This document shows, one piece after another, positions 1 through 7,077 of a DNA stretch of 22,709 bases (position 1 is the stretch's first letter; each line of letters starts with the position of its first letter). Below the pieces are notes generated by a model that saw nothing but the letters and a program-made list of their open reading frames with translations, was not told where the DNA came from and did no database searches. Position numbers and translations under genes: made by a program. Origin of the DNA: 66-474 sp964489055 (GTDB lineage Bacteria; Pseudomonadota; Gammaproteobacteria; Xanthomonadales; Rhodanobacteraceae); contig CAZAXF010000049.1 of assembly GCA_964489055.1 (NCBI GenBank), forward strand, positions 1 through 22,709, in the 5' to 3' direction.

Positions 1-345
1 AAGGGGGTCGGCGCGCAGCGCCGGGGGGATGCCGGGCGAAGCGCAAAAGCCATCCTCCTCATTCCCCCTTCGCAAGCGAAGGGGGAGGCGAATCACCCCC
101 TTCGAAACGAAGGGGGTCGGCGCGCAGCGCCGGGGGGATGCCGTTCGGAGCGCGGAAGCCATCCCCCTCGTTCCCCCTTCGCAGGCGAAGGGGGAGGCAA
201 AACACCCCCTTCGGAACGAAGGGGGTCGGCGCGCAGCGCCGGGGGGATGCCGTTCGAAGCGCGGAAGCCATTCCCCTCGTTCCTCCTTCACAGGCGAAAG
301 GGGGAGACAAATCACCCCCTCCGGCACGAAGGGGGAGACATTTCA
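1..345. repeat. 109-bp tandem repeat array, hairpin-rich
   Basis: Three near-identical units start at positions 1, 110 and 219, and the start of a fourth is visible near 329. The array probably continues left of the window. Each unit holds three hairpins: CCCCCTTCG/CGAAGGGGG around a 4-nt loop, a second CCCCCTTCG/CGAAGGGGG around a short loop, and GGCGCGCAGCGCC. Units differ by scattered substitutions, the third most. The array lies about 30 bp past the stop of the minus-strand DUF3108 gene, so it could act as its transcript end; that is inference. The open frames across it are low-complexity and do not look coding. Confidence 0.9.
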
Positions 346-376
346 CGCTGTCAACGCGGGCTCCGGACGGCGGGGG

Positions 377-1108
377 TCATTGCGTCGACCAGCTTTCGAG
401 TTCGATCGCGAAGTCGTTCTTGCCGCGTTTGTCGATCTTCACCGGCGCCGGCACTTTCCCCGGTGCGAACCAGGCCTCGAATTTTTCGCCGCCGCCGGTG
501 CGGCTTACCCGGACGGCGTCGAAGGTACCCGCGGGTACGCTCAGGCTTTGCCGGCCGTCGGTGACGTAGTGTTGCGTCTCGATGCGGTCGCGCACCGCGA
601 CCGGCAGCGCGAAGTCGGACTGGCCCGCGGCCAGCCCGGCCGCAAGTGCCAGCGGCACCGTGTGCCGTTCCATGGCGCCGGGGCGGGTCGCGAACGTATG
701 GGTGCCGTCGTCGACCACGGTGATGCGGTGCGCCGCCCAGTCGAACTGCACCTTGCGATGCCGTTGCTTGATTCGGGTGTGCATGGCGTAGGTGTAGCTT
801 TCGCCCTGCGGCAGGTCGCCGACCCAGCGGAACACCGATACCTCGCGCGTGCCGGCGGCCAGCAGCGATGCAAGTCCGGATGTGCCCTCGCTTTGCGTGG
901 TGAAGGTCCAGGTACCGTTGGCACCTGCGGCCAGGGTCAGGGTCGCCTTTCCGATCGGCGAGCCGTTGCGCAACAAGCGGTAGTGCGCGGTGAAGGCGGG
1001 CAGCGGTGGTGGCGGCGCGGCAGCGGCGACGCCGGCAGCCAGCAGCGCGCCAGCGACGATCGCGCGTGCGGCGGTGCGGAACCATGCTGGCTTGATCAGG
1101 CACGTCAT
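377..1108 (-). CDS. DUF3108 domain-containing exported protein
   Basis: A 243-residue protein. Its N-terminus, MTCLIKPAWFRTAARAIVAG followed by an Ala-rich stretch ending near residue 31, looks like a cleavable Sec signal peptide, so it is probably periplasmic or outer-membrane associated. The mature part (FTAHYRLLRNGSPIG through DKRGKNDFAIELESW) matches the DUF3108 family, predicted beta-rich, of unknown function. I chose the ATG at 1108 because it gives the signal peptide directly; an open frame continues upstream to 1258 but overlaps purN and lacks family likeness. The gene starts 37 bp after the purN stop and is probably co-transcribed with purM-purN, a neighbourhood also seen in Pseudomonas and Xanthomonas. 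No role in purine synthesis is implied by the sequence. Confidence 0.85.
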   Translation of the reverse strand: MTCLIKPAWFRTAARAIVAGALLAAGVAAAAPPPPLPAFTAHYRLLRNGSPIGKATLTLAAGANGTWTFTTQSEGTSGLASLLAAGTREVSVFRWVGDLPQGESYTYAMHTRIKQRHRKVQFDWAAHRITVVDDGTHTFATRPGAMERHTVPLALAAGLAAGQSDFALPVAVRDRIETQHYVTDGRQSLSVPAGTFDAVRVSRTGGGEKFEAWFAPGKVPAPVKIDKRGKNDFAIELESWSTQ

Positions 1109-1145
1109 GGCGCCACAGCCTGCCGGAGCCTGGCTGAACCCCGCT

Positions 1146-1850
1146 TCACGCGGCCACCAGGCGGCCTTCGGCACCCAGGTGCAGTGGTGCACTGATCGGC
1201 TCGCCGTCGAACCACACCCGGCCGTCGCGTTCGGCGATCCGGCCGCGCGCGATCGCATCCACGCAGGCCAGCAGCAGTTCGTGTTCGCGCGGCAGCAGGC
1301 GTGCGGCCAGGGATTCCTCGGTGTCCTCGGCGCGAACCGCGATGCGTGCCTGCGCGATCACCGGCCCGCCGTCGAGCTCGGCGCTGACGAAATGCACGCT
1401 GGTGCCGTGCTCGGCATCGCCGTTGCGCAGGGCGCGCCGGTGGGTGTGCATGCCACGGTATTTCGGAAGCAGCGAGGGGTGCAGGTTGATCATCCGCCCC
1501 GGCCATGCCGCGGTGATCGACGGATCGATGATGCGCATGTAGCCGGCCAGCACCACCAGCTTCGCGCCGCTCGCGGCGACGTGCGCAAACAGCGCCTGGT
1601 CGAAGTCGCGCCGCGAGGGAAAGGTTTTCGGGTCCAGCGCGAAGGTCGGGATGCCGTGCGCCTCGGCGTTGCGCAGCGCCGGCGCATCGGCCTTGTTGCC
1701 GGCGACCAGCACGATGTCCACGGGCAGCCGGCCCGCTTCGCGCGCATCGATCAGTGCCGCGAGGTTGCTGCCGCGGCCGGAGGCGAGGACGGCGATGGGG
1801 AATGGTTGGGGCCGGGGACCGGGGACCGGGGACTCGTGTGGGTCGGTCAT
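1146..1850 (-). CDS. purN: phosphoribosylglycinamide formyltransferase
   Basis: A 234-residue PurN, which transfers a formyl group from 10-formyl-THF to GAR in step 3 of de novo purine synthesis, in the cytosol. The glycine-rich phosphate-binding segment LASGRGSNLAALI is at residues 22-34. The catalytic triad is intact: N122 and H124 (INLHPSLLPKYRG) and D160 (ELDGGPV). These correspond to E. coli N106, H108 and D144 with a constant offset of 16. The offset reflects an extra Pro-rich N-terminus (residues 2-17), part of which is encoded by a GGGGACC-type heptamer run at 1814-1835. The start overlaps the purM stop by ATGA, suggesting translational coupling. A start further inside is possible, but no other ATG precedes the glycine-rich loop. 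Confidence 0.96.
   Translation of the reverse strand: MTDPHESPVPGPRPQPFPIAVLASGRGSNLAALIDAREAGRLPVDIVLVAGNKADAPALRNAEAHGIPTFALDPKTFPSRRDFDQALFAHVAASGAKLVVLAGYMRIIDPSITAAWPGRMINLHPSLLPKYRGMHTHRRALRNGDAEHGTSVHFVSAELDGGPVIAQARIAVRAEDTEESLAARLLPREHELLLACVDAIARGRIAERDGRVWFDGEPISAPLHLGAEGRLVAA
1814..1835. repeat. degenerate heptamer run at the 5' end of purN
   Basis: Two copies of GGGGACC followed by GGGGACTC. This is a variant of the GGGACTC heptamer found elsewhere in the window. In the purN sense it encodes residues 6-12 (ESPVPGP), part of an N-terminal extension absent from E. coli PurN. Confidence 0.75.
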
Positions 1851-2920
1851 GCGATATGCACGCGCCTGGCGTCCGATGCGGTGACCACCTCGCCGATGAC
1901 CTGCGAGGCAAGGCCGTGTTTGGCCAGCATCGCGGACGCGGCATCGGCATCAGCGCGATCGAGGATCACGGTGAAGCCGATGCCGCAGTTGAAGGTGCGC
2001 CACATTTCCTCGCGTGCGAGCTTCCCTTCGCGCTGCAGCCAGTCGAATACCGGCGGCGGCGTCCAGGCCGAGCTGTCGATGGCGAGGCCGAGGCCGTCGG
2101 GCACCACGCGGATGATGTTCTCGACGAGGCCGCCACCGGTGATGTGGGCGAGACCGTGGATGACCGGGACTCGGGACTCGGGACTCGGGACTCGGGACTC
2201 GGCAGGCTGCAGCAGTTCGAGTATCGGCTTCACGTAGATCGTGGTGGGGGCCATCAGGGCATCCGCCAGCGTCGTGCCGTCGAGGTCCAGGTCGAACGGC
2301 GAACCGGCGCGTGCCACGATCCTGCGGATCAGCGAATAGCCGTTCGAATGCGGGCCGCTGGAGGCGACGCCGAGCACCGCGTCACCGGCGCGGATCGCGC
2401 TGCCGTCCAGCAGCGCGGACTTTTCCGCGCCGCCCACGCAGAAACCGGCCAGGTCGTACTCGCCCGGTGGATACATGTCGGGCATCTCGGCGGTCTCGCC
2501 GCCGATCAGCGCGCAGCCGGCCAGCTCGCAGCCGCGGGCGATGCCACCCACCACCGCGACGGCGGTATCCACGTCGAGCTTGCCGGTGGCGAAGTAATCG
2601 AGGAAGAACAGCGGCTCGGCGCCCTGCACCAGCACGTCGTTGACGCACATGCCCACCAGGTCGATGCCGATGCTGTCGTGGCGGCCGAGCTGCTGCGCAA
2701 GCTTCAGCTTGGTGCCCACGCCGTCGGTGCCCGACACCAGCACCGGCTCGCGGTACCTGTTCGAAAGGTCGAACAGCGCGCCGAAGCCGCCCAGGCCGCC
2801 CATGACTTCCGGGCGCAGGGTCTTGCGGACCAGTGGCTTGATGCGCTCGACGACCGCGTTGCCGGCGTCGATGTCCACGCCCGCGGCGCGGTAGGAAAGG
2901 GCGTCGTTGCTGGAGGTCAC
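1847..2920 (-). CDS. purM: phosphoribosylformylglycinamidine cyclo-ligase (AIR synthetase)
   Basis: PurM converts FGAM plus ATP to AIR, step 5 of purine synthesis. Family motifs are intact: GTDGVGTKLKLA (residues 64-75), GGETAEMPDMYPPGEYDLAG (140-159), SSGPHSNGYSL (187-197) and HITGGGL (259-265). I chose the GTG at 2920 as start (357 residues); the frame stays open far upstream, but sequence typical of PurM begins at SYRAAGVDIDAG. E. coli PurM has 345 residues. The excess lies mainly at residues 240-252, where AESRVPSPESRVP is encoded by five in-frame copies of a heptamer repeat (2166-2200). This segment falls just before HGLAHITGGG, where E. coli has a short link. The gene is divergent from the DUF2066 gene and overlaps purN by 4 bp. 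It looks functional despite the insertion. Confidence 0.95.
   Translation of the reverse strand: MTSSNDALSYRAAGVDIDAGNAVVERIKPLVRKTLRPEVMGGLGGFGALFDLSNRYREPVLVSGTDGVGTKLKLAQQLGRHDSIGIDLVGMCVNDVLVQGAEPLFFLDYFATGKLDVDTAVAVVGGIARGCELAGCALIGGETAEMPDMYPPGEYDLAGFCVGGAEKSALLDGSAIRAGDAVLGVASSGPHSNGYSLIRRIVARAGSPFDLDLDGTTLADALMAPTTIYVKPILELLQPAESRVPSPESRVPVIHGLAHITGGGLVENIIRVVPDGLGLAIDSSAWTPPPVFDWLQREGKLAREEMWRTFNCGIGFTVILDRADADAASAMLAKHGLASQVIGEVVTASDARRVHIA
2166..2200. repeat. GGGACTC heptamer array inside purM (5 units)
   Basis: Five perfect tandem copies of GGGACTC on the plus strand, read as GAGTCCC in the purM sense strand. They encode purM residues 241-252 in frame. The same heptamer recurs in the nuoD/nuoE and nuoF/nuoG spacers of this window. 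Confidence 0.95.
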
Positions 2921-3022
2921 GGTGGCATCCGGCCTGCGTCGCGTGGCGGCGGAATCGGCAATGATAGACGCTGGGGCCGGGATTGGGCAGACTTGCATCC
3001 ATTGAATGCAAGGGGCGTGGTC
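2921..3022. promoter_or_regulatory. divergent purM / DUF2066 promoter region
   Basis: A 102-bp spacer between two divergent operons, so it must hold promoters for both. A TATCAT hexamer on the minus strand (2966-2961) is a possible purM -10, but no good -35 lies at the right distance. A perfect 7-bp inverted repeat, CTTGCAT (2992-2998) and ATGCAAG (3006-3012) around a 7-nt centre, sits just before the DUF2066 start and could be an operator. It does not match the E. coli PurR box. AAGGGG at 3010-3015 is the ribosome binding site of the DUF2066 gene. Confidence 0.4.
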
Positions 3023-3709
3023 ATGATGCGAATGTTGTTGGCACTGGTGCTGGCCCTGGCGGTCGCCGGCGGGACCGCCGCGCAGACGGCGGCGCCCGCC
3101 GGCGCGGGAACCGCCGCCGGGCCCCCGGTCACGGCGGCGGCCAATCCGTATTCGGCCACGGTTCCGGTCGCCGGTACCAGCGATGCGCAGCGCAACGCGG
3201 CGATCGGCAATGCGCTGTCCCGGGTGCTGCAACAGGTCGCGCCGGGGTTCGTGCCGGATGCGGACGTCCTCAAGCACGCCTCCGATTACGTGCGCGACTT
3301 CCGTTACCGGCGTGCCGCGGACAACACCGGGCTGGAGCTGCAGGTGGATTTCGATCCGGGCGCGGTTTCGCGGATGCTGGCTGCGAATGCCCAGGCCGGG
3401 CCGGCCGCGGGCGCCACCAGCGGCCTGGCCGCGGGAACCGCCGCGCCGCAGTCCGGCAGTGGCACGCTGTGGGTGACGGGAATCGACAACAGTCACGCCT
3501 TCGCGATGCTGCTGTCGATCCTGCGCGGCGATTCCGCGTTGCACGACGTCGTGCCGGTCGAGGCGCACGGCGATGCGGTGCTGCTGCAGCTGGACTTCGA
3601 CCAGCCGCTCGCGGGCGTGCTGGCCGGACTGACCGGCCCCGGCGGGCACCTGGTTCCCGCGACGCAACCGCACCTGGGCGCCGACGCGTCGCTCGAGTGG
3701 GTCCACTGA
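3023..3709 (+). CDS. DUF2066 domain-containing exported protein
   Basis: A 228-residue protein with an N-terminal signal peptide (MMRMLLALVLALAVAGG, cleavage probably near AAQ at about residue 21). The segment NPYSATVPVAGTSDAQRNAA, followed by a predicted helix and FRYRRAADNTGLELQVDFD, matches the start of the DUF2066 family. The function of that family is unknown. In Pseudomonas a DUF2066 gene also lies between purM and hda, so the neighbourhood is conserved. The ATG at 3023 is preceded by AAGGGG at 7-bp spacing; a second ATG follows immediately. It is the first gene of a tight plus-strand run, with 15 bp to the next gene. The window gives no direct clue to its role beyond likely periplasmic location. 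Confidence 0.85.
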   Translation: MMRMLLALVLALAVAGGTAAQTAAPAGAGTAAGPPVTAAANPYSATVPVAGTSDAQRNAAIGNALSRVLQQVAPGFVPDADVLKHASDYVRDFRYRRAADNTGLELQVDFDPGAVSRMLAANAQAGPAAGATSGLAAGTAAPQSGSGTLWVTGIDNSHAFAMLLSILRGDSALHDVVPVEAHGDAVLLQLDFDQPLAGVLAGLTGPGGHLVPATQPHLGADASLEWVH

Positions 3710-3724
3710 CGGCCCGCCGCATCC

Positions 3725-4324
3725 ATGAGCGGGCCGACGCCAGCGGAGGGTGGCAGCCGGGCGGGTCCCCTGCGGCACGTGCCGAACCTGATTTCGCTGC
3801 TGCGCATCGTGCTGGTGGTGCCGCTGGTCTGGGCCATCGTGCTGGGCCGCTGGCGGCTGGCGCTGTCGATCGCCATCGTCGCGGGGGTTTCCGACGGTGT
3901 GGACGGGTTCCTGGCACGACGCTTCGGCTGGCAGAGCCGGCTGGGCTCGATCCTCGACCCGGCCGCCGACAAGCTGATGCTGGTCGGCTGCATGGTCGCG
4001 CTGGCCTGGCTGCACGAGGTTCCGTGCTGGCTGGTGGTGCTGGTGGTGGCGCGCGATGCGGTGATCGCGCTGGGCGCGCTGGCCTGGCACCGCATCCTGC
4101 GCAACTTCAAGCCGCATCCGAGCTGGCTGTCCAAGACCACCACCGTCGCGCAGATCGGCTTCGTGCTGCTGGTGGTGGCCGATCGCGCGTTTGCCTGGCA
4201 GGTGCGCATGGAGATTCCGGTGCTGGTGGTCGCAATCCTCACGGCCGCCAGCGGGCTGGACTACGTGGTGCGCTGGGGACGCCTGGCGCGGCGTGAATTG
4301 AAACGAGGGAAGCCTTCGACATGA
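3725..4324 (+). CDS. CDP-alcohol phosphatidyltransferase family protein
   Basis: A 199-residue polytopic membrane enzyme. It carries the complete family signature D-x2-DG-x2-AR-x8-G-x3-D-x3-D: D57, D60-G61, A64-R65, G74, D78 and D82. These bind the metal-CDP head and act as catalytic base. Hydrophobic helices lie around residues 22-41, 44-56, 83-95, 102-120, 142-158 and 161-178. The family makes phosphatidylglycerophosphate (PgsA), cardiolipin or related lipids from CDP-diacylglycerol. The acceptor alcohol cannot be decided here; a PgsA-like or cardiolipin-synthase-like enzyme is likely. The stop overlaps the start of the next gene by ATGA, suggesting coupled translation with the PerM-type protein. 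Confidence 0.88.
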   Translation: MSGPTPAEGGSRAGPLRHVPNLISLLRIVLVVPLVWAIVLGRWRLALSIAIVAGVSDGVDGFLARRFGWQSRLGSILDPAADKLMLVGCMVALAWLHEVPCWLVVLVVARDAVIALGALAWHRILRNFKPHPSWLSKTTTVAQIGFVLLVVADRAFAWQVRMEIPVLVVAILTAASGLDYVVRWGRLARRELKRGKPST

Positions 4325-5457
4325 CCAACGCGCAACGCTGGCAATGGCTGATCATCCTGGCCGTGATCGGGTGGCTGGTATGGCTGCTGACACCGATCCT
4401 GATGCCGTTCATGCTGGCGGCGATGTTCGCCTATCTCGGCGATCCACTGGTCGACCGGCTGGAGCGATTGCGCGTCGGGCGCGGCCTTGCGGCCAGCATC
4501 GTGTTCCTGGTGATGCTGCTGATCGTGGCGCTGGCGCTGCTGTTCCTGGTGCCCTTCATCCAGCGCCAGGTCGTGCGCCTGGTGTCCGCGCTGCCCGCGT
4601 ATGCTGCCTGGTTCACGCACCAGGCGTTGCCGTGGCTGGAGCACAAGCTGAACATTCCTGCCAGCGAGCTCGACATCGCAAGCGTGATCAAGCGCGTGCG
4701 CGAGCACCTTGACACGCTGGGTGGCGTGGCGACCGTACTGCTTGGCTATGCAACGCGCTCGGGGCTGGCGCTGATCGGCTTGAGCGTCTCGGTGGTGCTG
4801 GTGCCGGTGGTGACGTTCTACCTGCTGCGCGACTGGGACAAGCTGGTGGCGCACATCGACACGTTGCTGCCGCGCGAGGCGCAGCCGACGATCCGCCGCC
4901 TGGCCCGCGAGACCAACAGCGTGCTGGGCGCGTTCGTGCGCGGCCAGTTGCTGGTGATGGTGGGGCTTGCGATCTTCTATGCGGTGGCACTGAAGCTGGT
5001 GGGTTTGGACGTGGGTCCGCTGATCGGCATGATCGCCGGGCTGGTCAGCTTCGTGCCGTACCTTGGTTTCATCATCGGCATCGTGGCCAGCATCATCGCG
5101 GTGCTGGTGCAGTACCACGACATGTTCCACCTGGTGCTGGTGCTGGTGGTGTTCGGCATCGGCAACCTGCTGGAAAGCTACGTGCTGGTGCCCAAGCTGG
5201 TCGGCGACCGCATCGGGCTGCATCCGGTGGCGGTGATCTTCGCGGTGCTGGCGTTCGGCCAGCTGTTCGGCTTCATGGGCATCCTGCTGGCGCTGCCGAT
5301 GGCATCGGTGGTGATGGTGCTGCTGCGCTTCCTGCGCGAGCGCTACCAGGCCAGCCCGTTGTACGCGGGCAACGCGGCGGGCAAGGCCGTCGACCGGCCC
5401 GAATCGCGCGGCGAGCCCGTGCCCGACGGGGACCGGGACGGGCCGGCCGGCCAATGA
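4321..5457 (+). CDS. AI-2E family (PerM-like) membrane transporter
   Basis: A 378-residue integral membrane protein of the AI-2E/PerM family. Paired hydrophobic helices occupy residues 8-38, then 57-79. A soluble helical segment (about 80-145) follows, and a second membrane block runs from about 146 to 337. Family-typical stretches are FYLLRDWDKL (166-175), IGMIAGLVSFVPYLGF (235-250) and ESYVLVPKLVGDRIGLHP (285-302). The hydrophilic C-terminal tail after 340 is variable. Substrates in this family are poorly settled; members include AI-2 exporters and Na+/H+ antiporters, so no substrate is assigned. Both ends overlap neighbours by ATGA, so it is translated within a coupled run ending with hda. 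Confidence 0.9.
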   Translation: MTNAQRWQWLIILAVIGWLVWLLTPILMPFMLAAMFAYLGDPLVDRLERLRVGRGLAASIVFLVMLLIVALALLFLVPFIQRQVVRLVSALPAYAAWFTHQALPWLEHKLNIPASELDIASVIKRVREHLDTLGGVATVLLGYATRSGLALIGLSVSVVLVPVVTFYLLRDWDKLVAHIDTLLPREAQPTIRRLARETNSVLGAFVRGQLLVMVGLAIFYAVALKLVGLDVGPLIGMIAGLVSFVPYLGFIIGIVASIIAVLVQYHDMFHLVLVLVVFGIGNLLESYVLVPKLVGDRIGLHPVAVIFAVLAFGQLFGFMGILLALPMASVVMVLLRFLRERYQASPLYAGNAAGKAVDRPESRGEPVPDGDRDGPAGQ

Positions 5458-6149
5458 GCCGGCAGCTGCCGCTGGACCTGCGCTGGCTGCCGCACCAGCG
5501 CCTGGGCGCGTTCTGGCCCGGGGGCAACGTGGCGGCGCTGCAGGGCGTCACCGACGTCGCCCGCGGCGACGACGACGCATGGTTGTACCTGCACGGCGCG
5601 CGCGGCACCGGCAAGACCCACCTGTTGATCGGGGCCTGCCGCGAATCGGTGGAGGCGGGGCACGCGGCGCGCTACGTGGCGCTGGCGACGGTGCCGCCGC
5701 CGCGCGCCGATGCGATCGCGGCCCTCGATGCCCGCGGATTGCTGGCGATCGACGATGTGCAGGCTGTCGCCGGGAACGCGGCAGCCGAAAGCGCGATGTT
5801 CGACCTGTGCAACCGCGCCCGCGATGCCGGCGCGTGCATGTTGCTTGCCGCGCCGGCGCAGCCGGGCGAACTTGGCATCGACCTGCCGGACCTGGTGTCG
5901 CGGCTTTCGGCGTGTACCCGCCATGCGTTGCGTCCGCTGGACGATGCCGGTCGTCGCGCCATGCTGCGGCTGCTGGCCGGGCGCATGGGCCTGCGCCTGG
6001 ACGAGGAGGTGCTGGACTGGTGGTTTGCGCGCCAGCCGCGCGACCCCGCATCCCTGGTCAGCCTGTTGCAACGGATCGATCGCGCGTCGCTGGCGGCGCA
6101 GCGGCGGGTGACCATTCCGTTCCTGCGCGACTTGCTCGAAAAATCGTAG
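5454..6149 (+). CDS. hda: DnaA regulatory inactivator Hda
   Basis: A 231-residue AAA+ protein homologous to DnaA domains III. With the DNA-loaded sliding clamp, Hda stimulates DnaA-ATP hydrolysis and prevents re-initiation. The N-terminal clamp-binding motif QLPLDL is at residues 4-9. Walker A is GARGTGKT (48-55) and Walker B is LLAIDDVQ. SRL in LVSRLSA is the likely box VII arginine-finger region. The length is typical. The short DnaA-like form lacks the DnaA DNA-binding domain, which separates it from DnaA itself. The stop codon TAG and the preceding Ser codon are provided by the end of a palindromic repeat (6144-6224). Confidence 0.93.
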   Translation: MSRQLPLDLRWLPHQRLGAFWPGGNVAALQGVTDVARGDDDAWLYLHGARGTGKTHLLIGACRESVEAGHAARYVALATVPPPRADAIAALDARGLLAIDDVQAVAGNAAAESAMFDLCNRARDAGACMLLAAPAQPGELGIDLPDLVSRLSACTRHALRPLDDAGRRAMLRLLAGRMGLRLDEEVLDWWFARQPRDPASLVSLLQRIDRASLAAQRRVTIPFLRDLLEKS

Positions 6150-6224
6150 GAGCCGCGTGCAGGCGACCCGGAGGGTTTCGGTGATTTCGGCAAACCCCGG
6201 TCGCAAGCACCCTCGCTTCTACGA
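6144..6224. repeat. GTAG-ended palindromic repeat, likely bidirectional terminator
   Basis: TCGTAG at 6144-6149 is mirrored by CTACGA at 6219-6224, and the arms (about 25 nt each) are imperfectly complementary. A second stem, GGGTTT/AAACCC, lies in the middle. The element resembles the GTAG-type REP pairs known from Stenotrophomonas and related bacteria. It fills the whole space between the convergent genes hda and murU. Its ends supply both stop codons, each within TCG TAG. A role in ending both transcripts is inferred from the hairpin potential and position. Confidence 0.75.
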
Positions 6225-6962
6225 GGATCTGGCGGATGCCTGCGTGCCGGTGGCCAATCGGGTACTCAAATCGGCAAGGCGTTGGGGCGTGCCGACGTCG
6301 GTCCAGAAGCCGCGGTGATGGCGCCAGGTGATCTCGCCGCGTGCGATCGCGGCGCGTAGCAGGGGCGTGAGGGAGAAGCGTGGTGGGTTGGCGTGCGCAC
6401 CGGCGTCGTCGTCGATGATTGCGCGCCAGTCGCGCAGGATTTCGGGGCGGTACACGCCGATGCCGGCGAAGGTGAGTGCGCGCGCAGCGCCGGGAGCGTC
6501 CGCGCGTGGCAGCAGTTTTCCGGACGCATCGATGCCGAAATCGCCCTGGCGGTGCTGCGGGGGATTGTCGACCAGCACCAGTTCGGCGACGCCGCGCGGT
6601 TCATCGGGCAGCGATGCGAAATCGAAATCCGTGAAGGTGTCGGCGTTGACCGCGAGGAACGGGCCCGCGCCCAGCAGCGGCAGGGCATGCAGCATGCCGC
6701 CGCCGGTTTCCAGCGGCACCTCGCCCTCGCGGCTGTATTCGATGTGCACGCCGTGGCGGGAGCCGTCGCCCAGCGCTTCGGGGAATTGCGCGGCGAGGTG
6801 CGCGATGTTGATGACGACGTCGCCGATTCCGGCCGCGGCCAGCCGTTCCAGGTGCCATTCGATCAGCCGCTTGCCGCCGGCTTCCAGCAGCGGCTTGGGG
6901 GTGGTGTCGGTCAGGGGACGCATGCGTTCGCCGCGTCCGGCTGCGAACAGCAGGGCTTTCAT
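6219..6962 (-). CDS. murU: N-acetylmuramate alpha-1-phosphate uridylyltransferase
   Basis: A 247-residue nucleotidyltransferase with a Rossmann-like fold. The signature loop AAGRGERMRPLT (residues 7-18) is followed by PKPLLEAGG, as in sugar-1-phosphate nucleotidyltransferases. NAD at 106-108 holds the likely metal-binding aspartate. MurU joins MurNAc-1-phosphate with UTP to give UDP-MurNAc, a cell-wall recycling step that bypasses de novo synthesis and the fosfomycin target MurA. The assignment rests on sequence type plus its partner amgK directly upstream on the same strand, the order known in Pseudomonas putida. A generic sugar nucleotidyltransferase is the main alternative. The last codons (Ser-Ser-stop) lie in a GTAG-ended repeat. 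Confidence 0.88.
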   Translation of the reverse strand: MKALLFAAGRGERMRPLTDTTPKPLLEAGGKRLIEWHLERLAAAGIGDVVINIAHLAAQFPEALGDGSRHGVHIEYSREGEVPLETGGGMLHALPLLGAGPFLAVNADTFTDFDFASLPDEPRGVAELVLVDNPPQHRQGDFGIDASGKLLPRADAPGAARALTFAGIGVYRPEILRDWRAIIDDDAGAHANPPRFSLTPLLRAAIARGEITWRHHRGFWTDVGTPQRLADLSTRLATGTQASARSS

Positions 6963-7006
6963 GCGGGGATCCCCGATCGTTTCCGTGGCGCCTGGTTGCG
7001 CATGGG

Positions 7007-7051
7007 CACTTCGACTCCGCTCGCCTTGCTCGCTGCGCTCAGCGCGAACGG
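7007..7051. repeat. interspersed repeat between amgK and murU
   Basis: The 115-bp space between the amgK stop and murU start holds a G/C-rich element ending in CGCTCAGCGCGAACGG. Its 13-mer GCTCGCTGCGCTC (7028-7040) occurs in reverse complement in the nuoE/nuoF spacer repeats of this window. The element type is common between genes in Xanthomonadales-like genomes; that statement is from general knowledge. Confidence 0.6.
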
Positions 7052-7077
7052 ATCAAGGAAGCGGGTGATTGCGCCTG

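Noticed and set aside
29..1195. Plus-strand open frame across the tandem repeats and the DUF3108 gene
   Set aside because: Its first part is translated repeat DNA and the rest is antisense to the DUF3108 gene.
2166..2200. Heptamer arrays considered as CRISPR
   Set aside because: Units are 7 bp with no spacers, and no cas genes are present; these are simple tandem repeats.
2921..4117. Upstream extension of the purM reading frame, antisense to the DUF2066 and phosphatidyltransferase genes
   Set aside because: It is Arg/Gln/His-rich with no family likeness and overlaps two well-supported genes; typical of open shadow frames in high-GC DNA.
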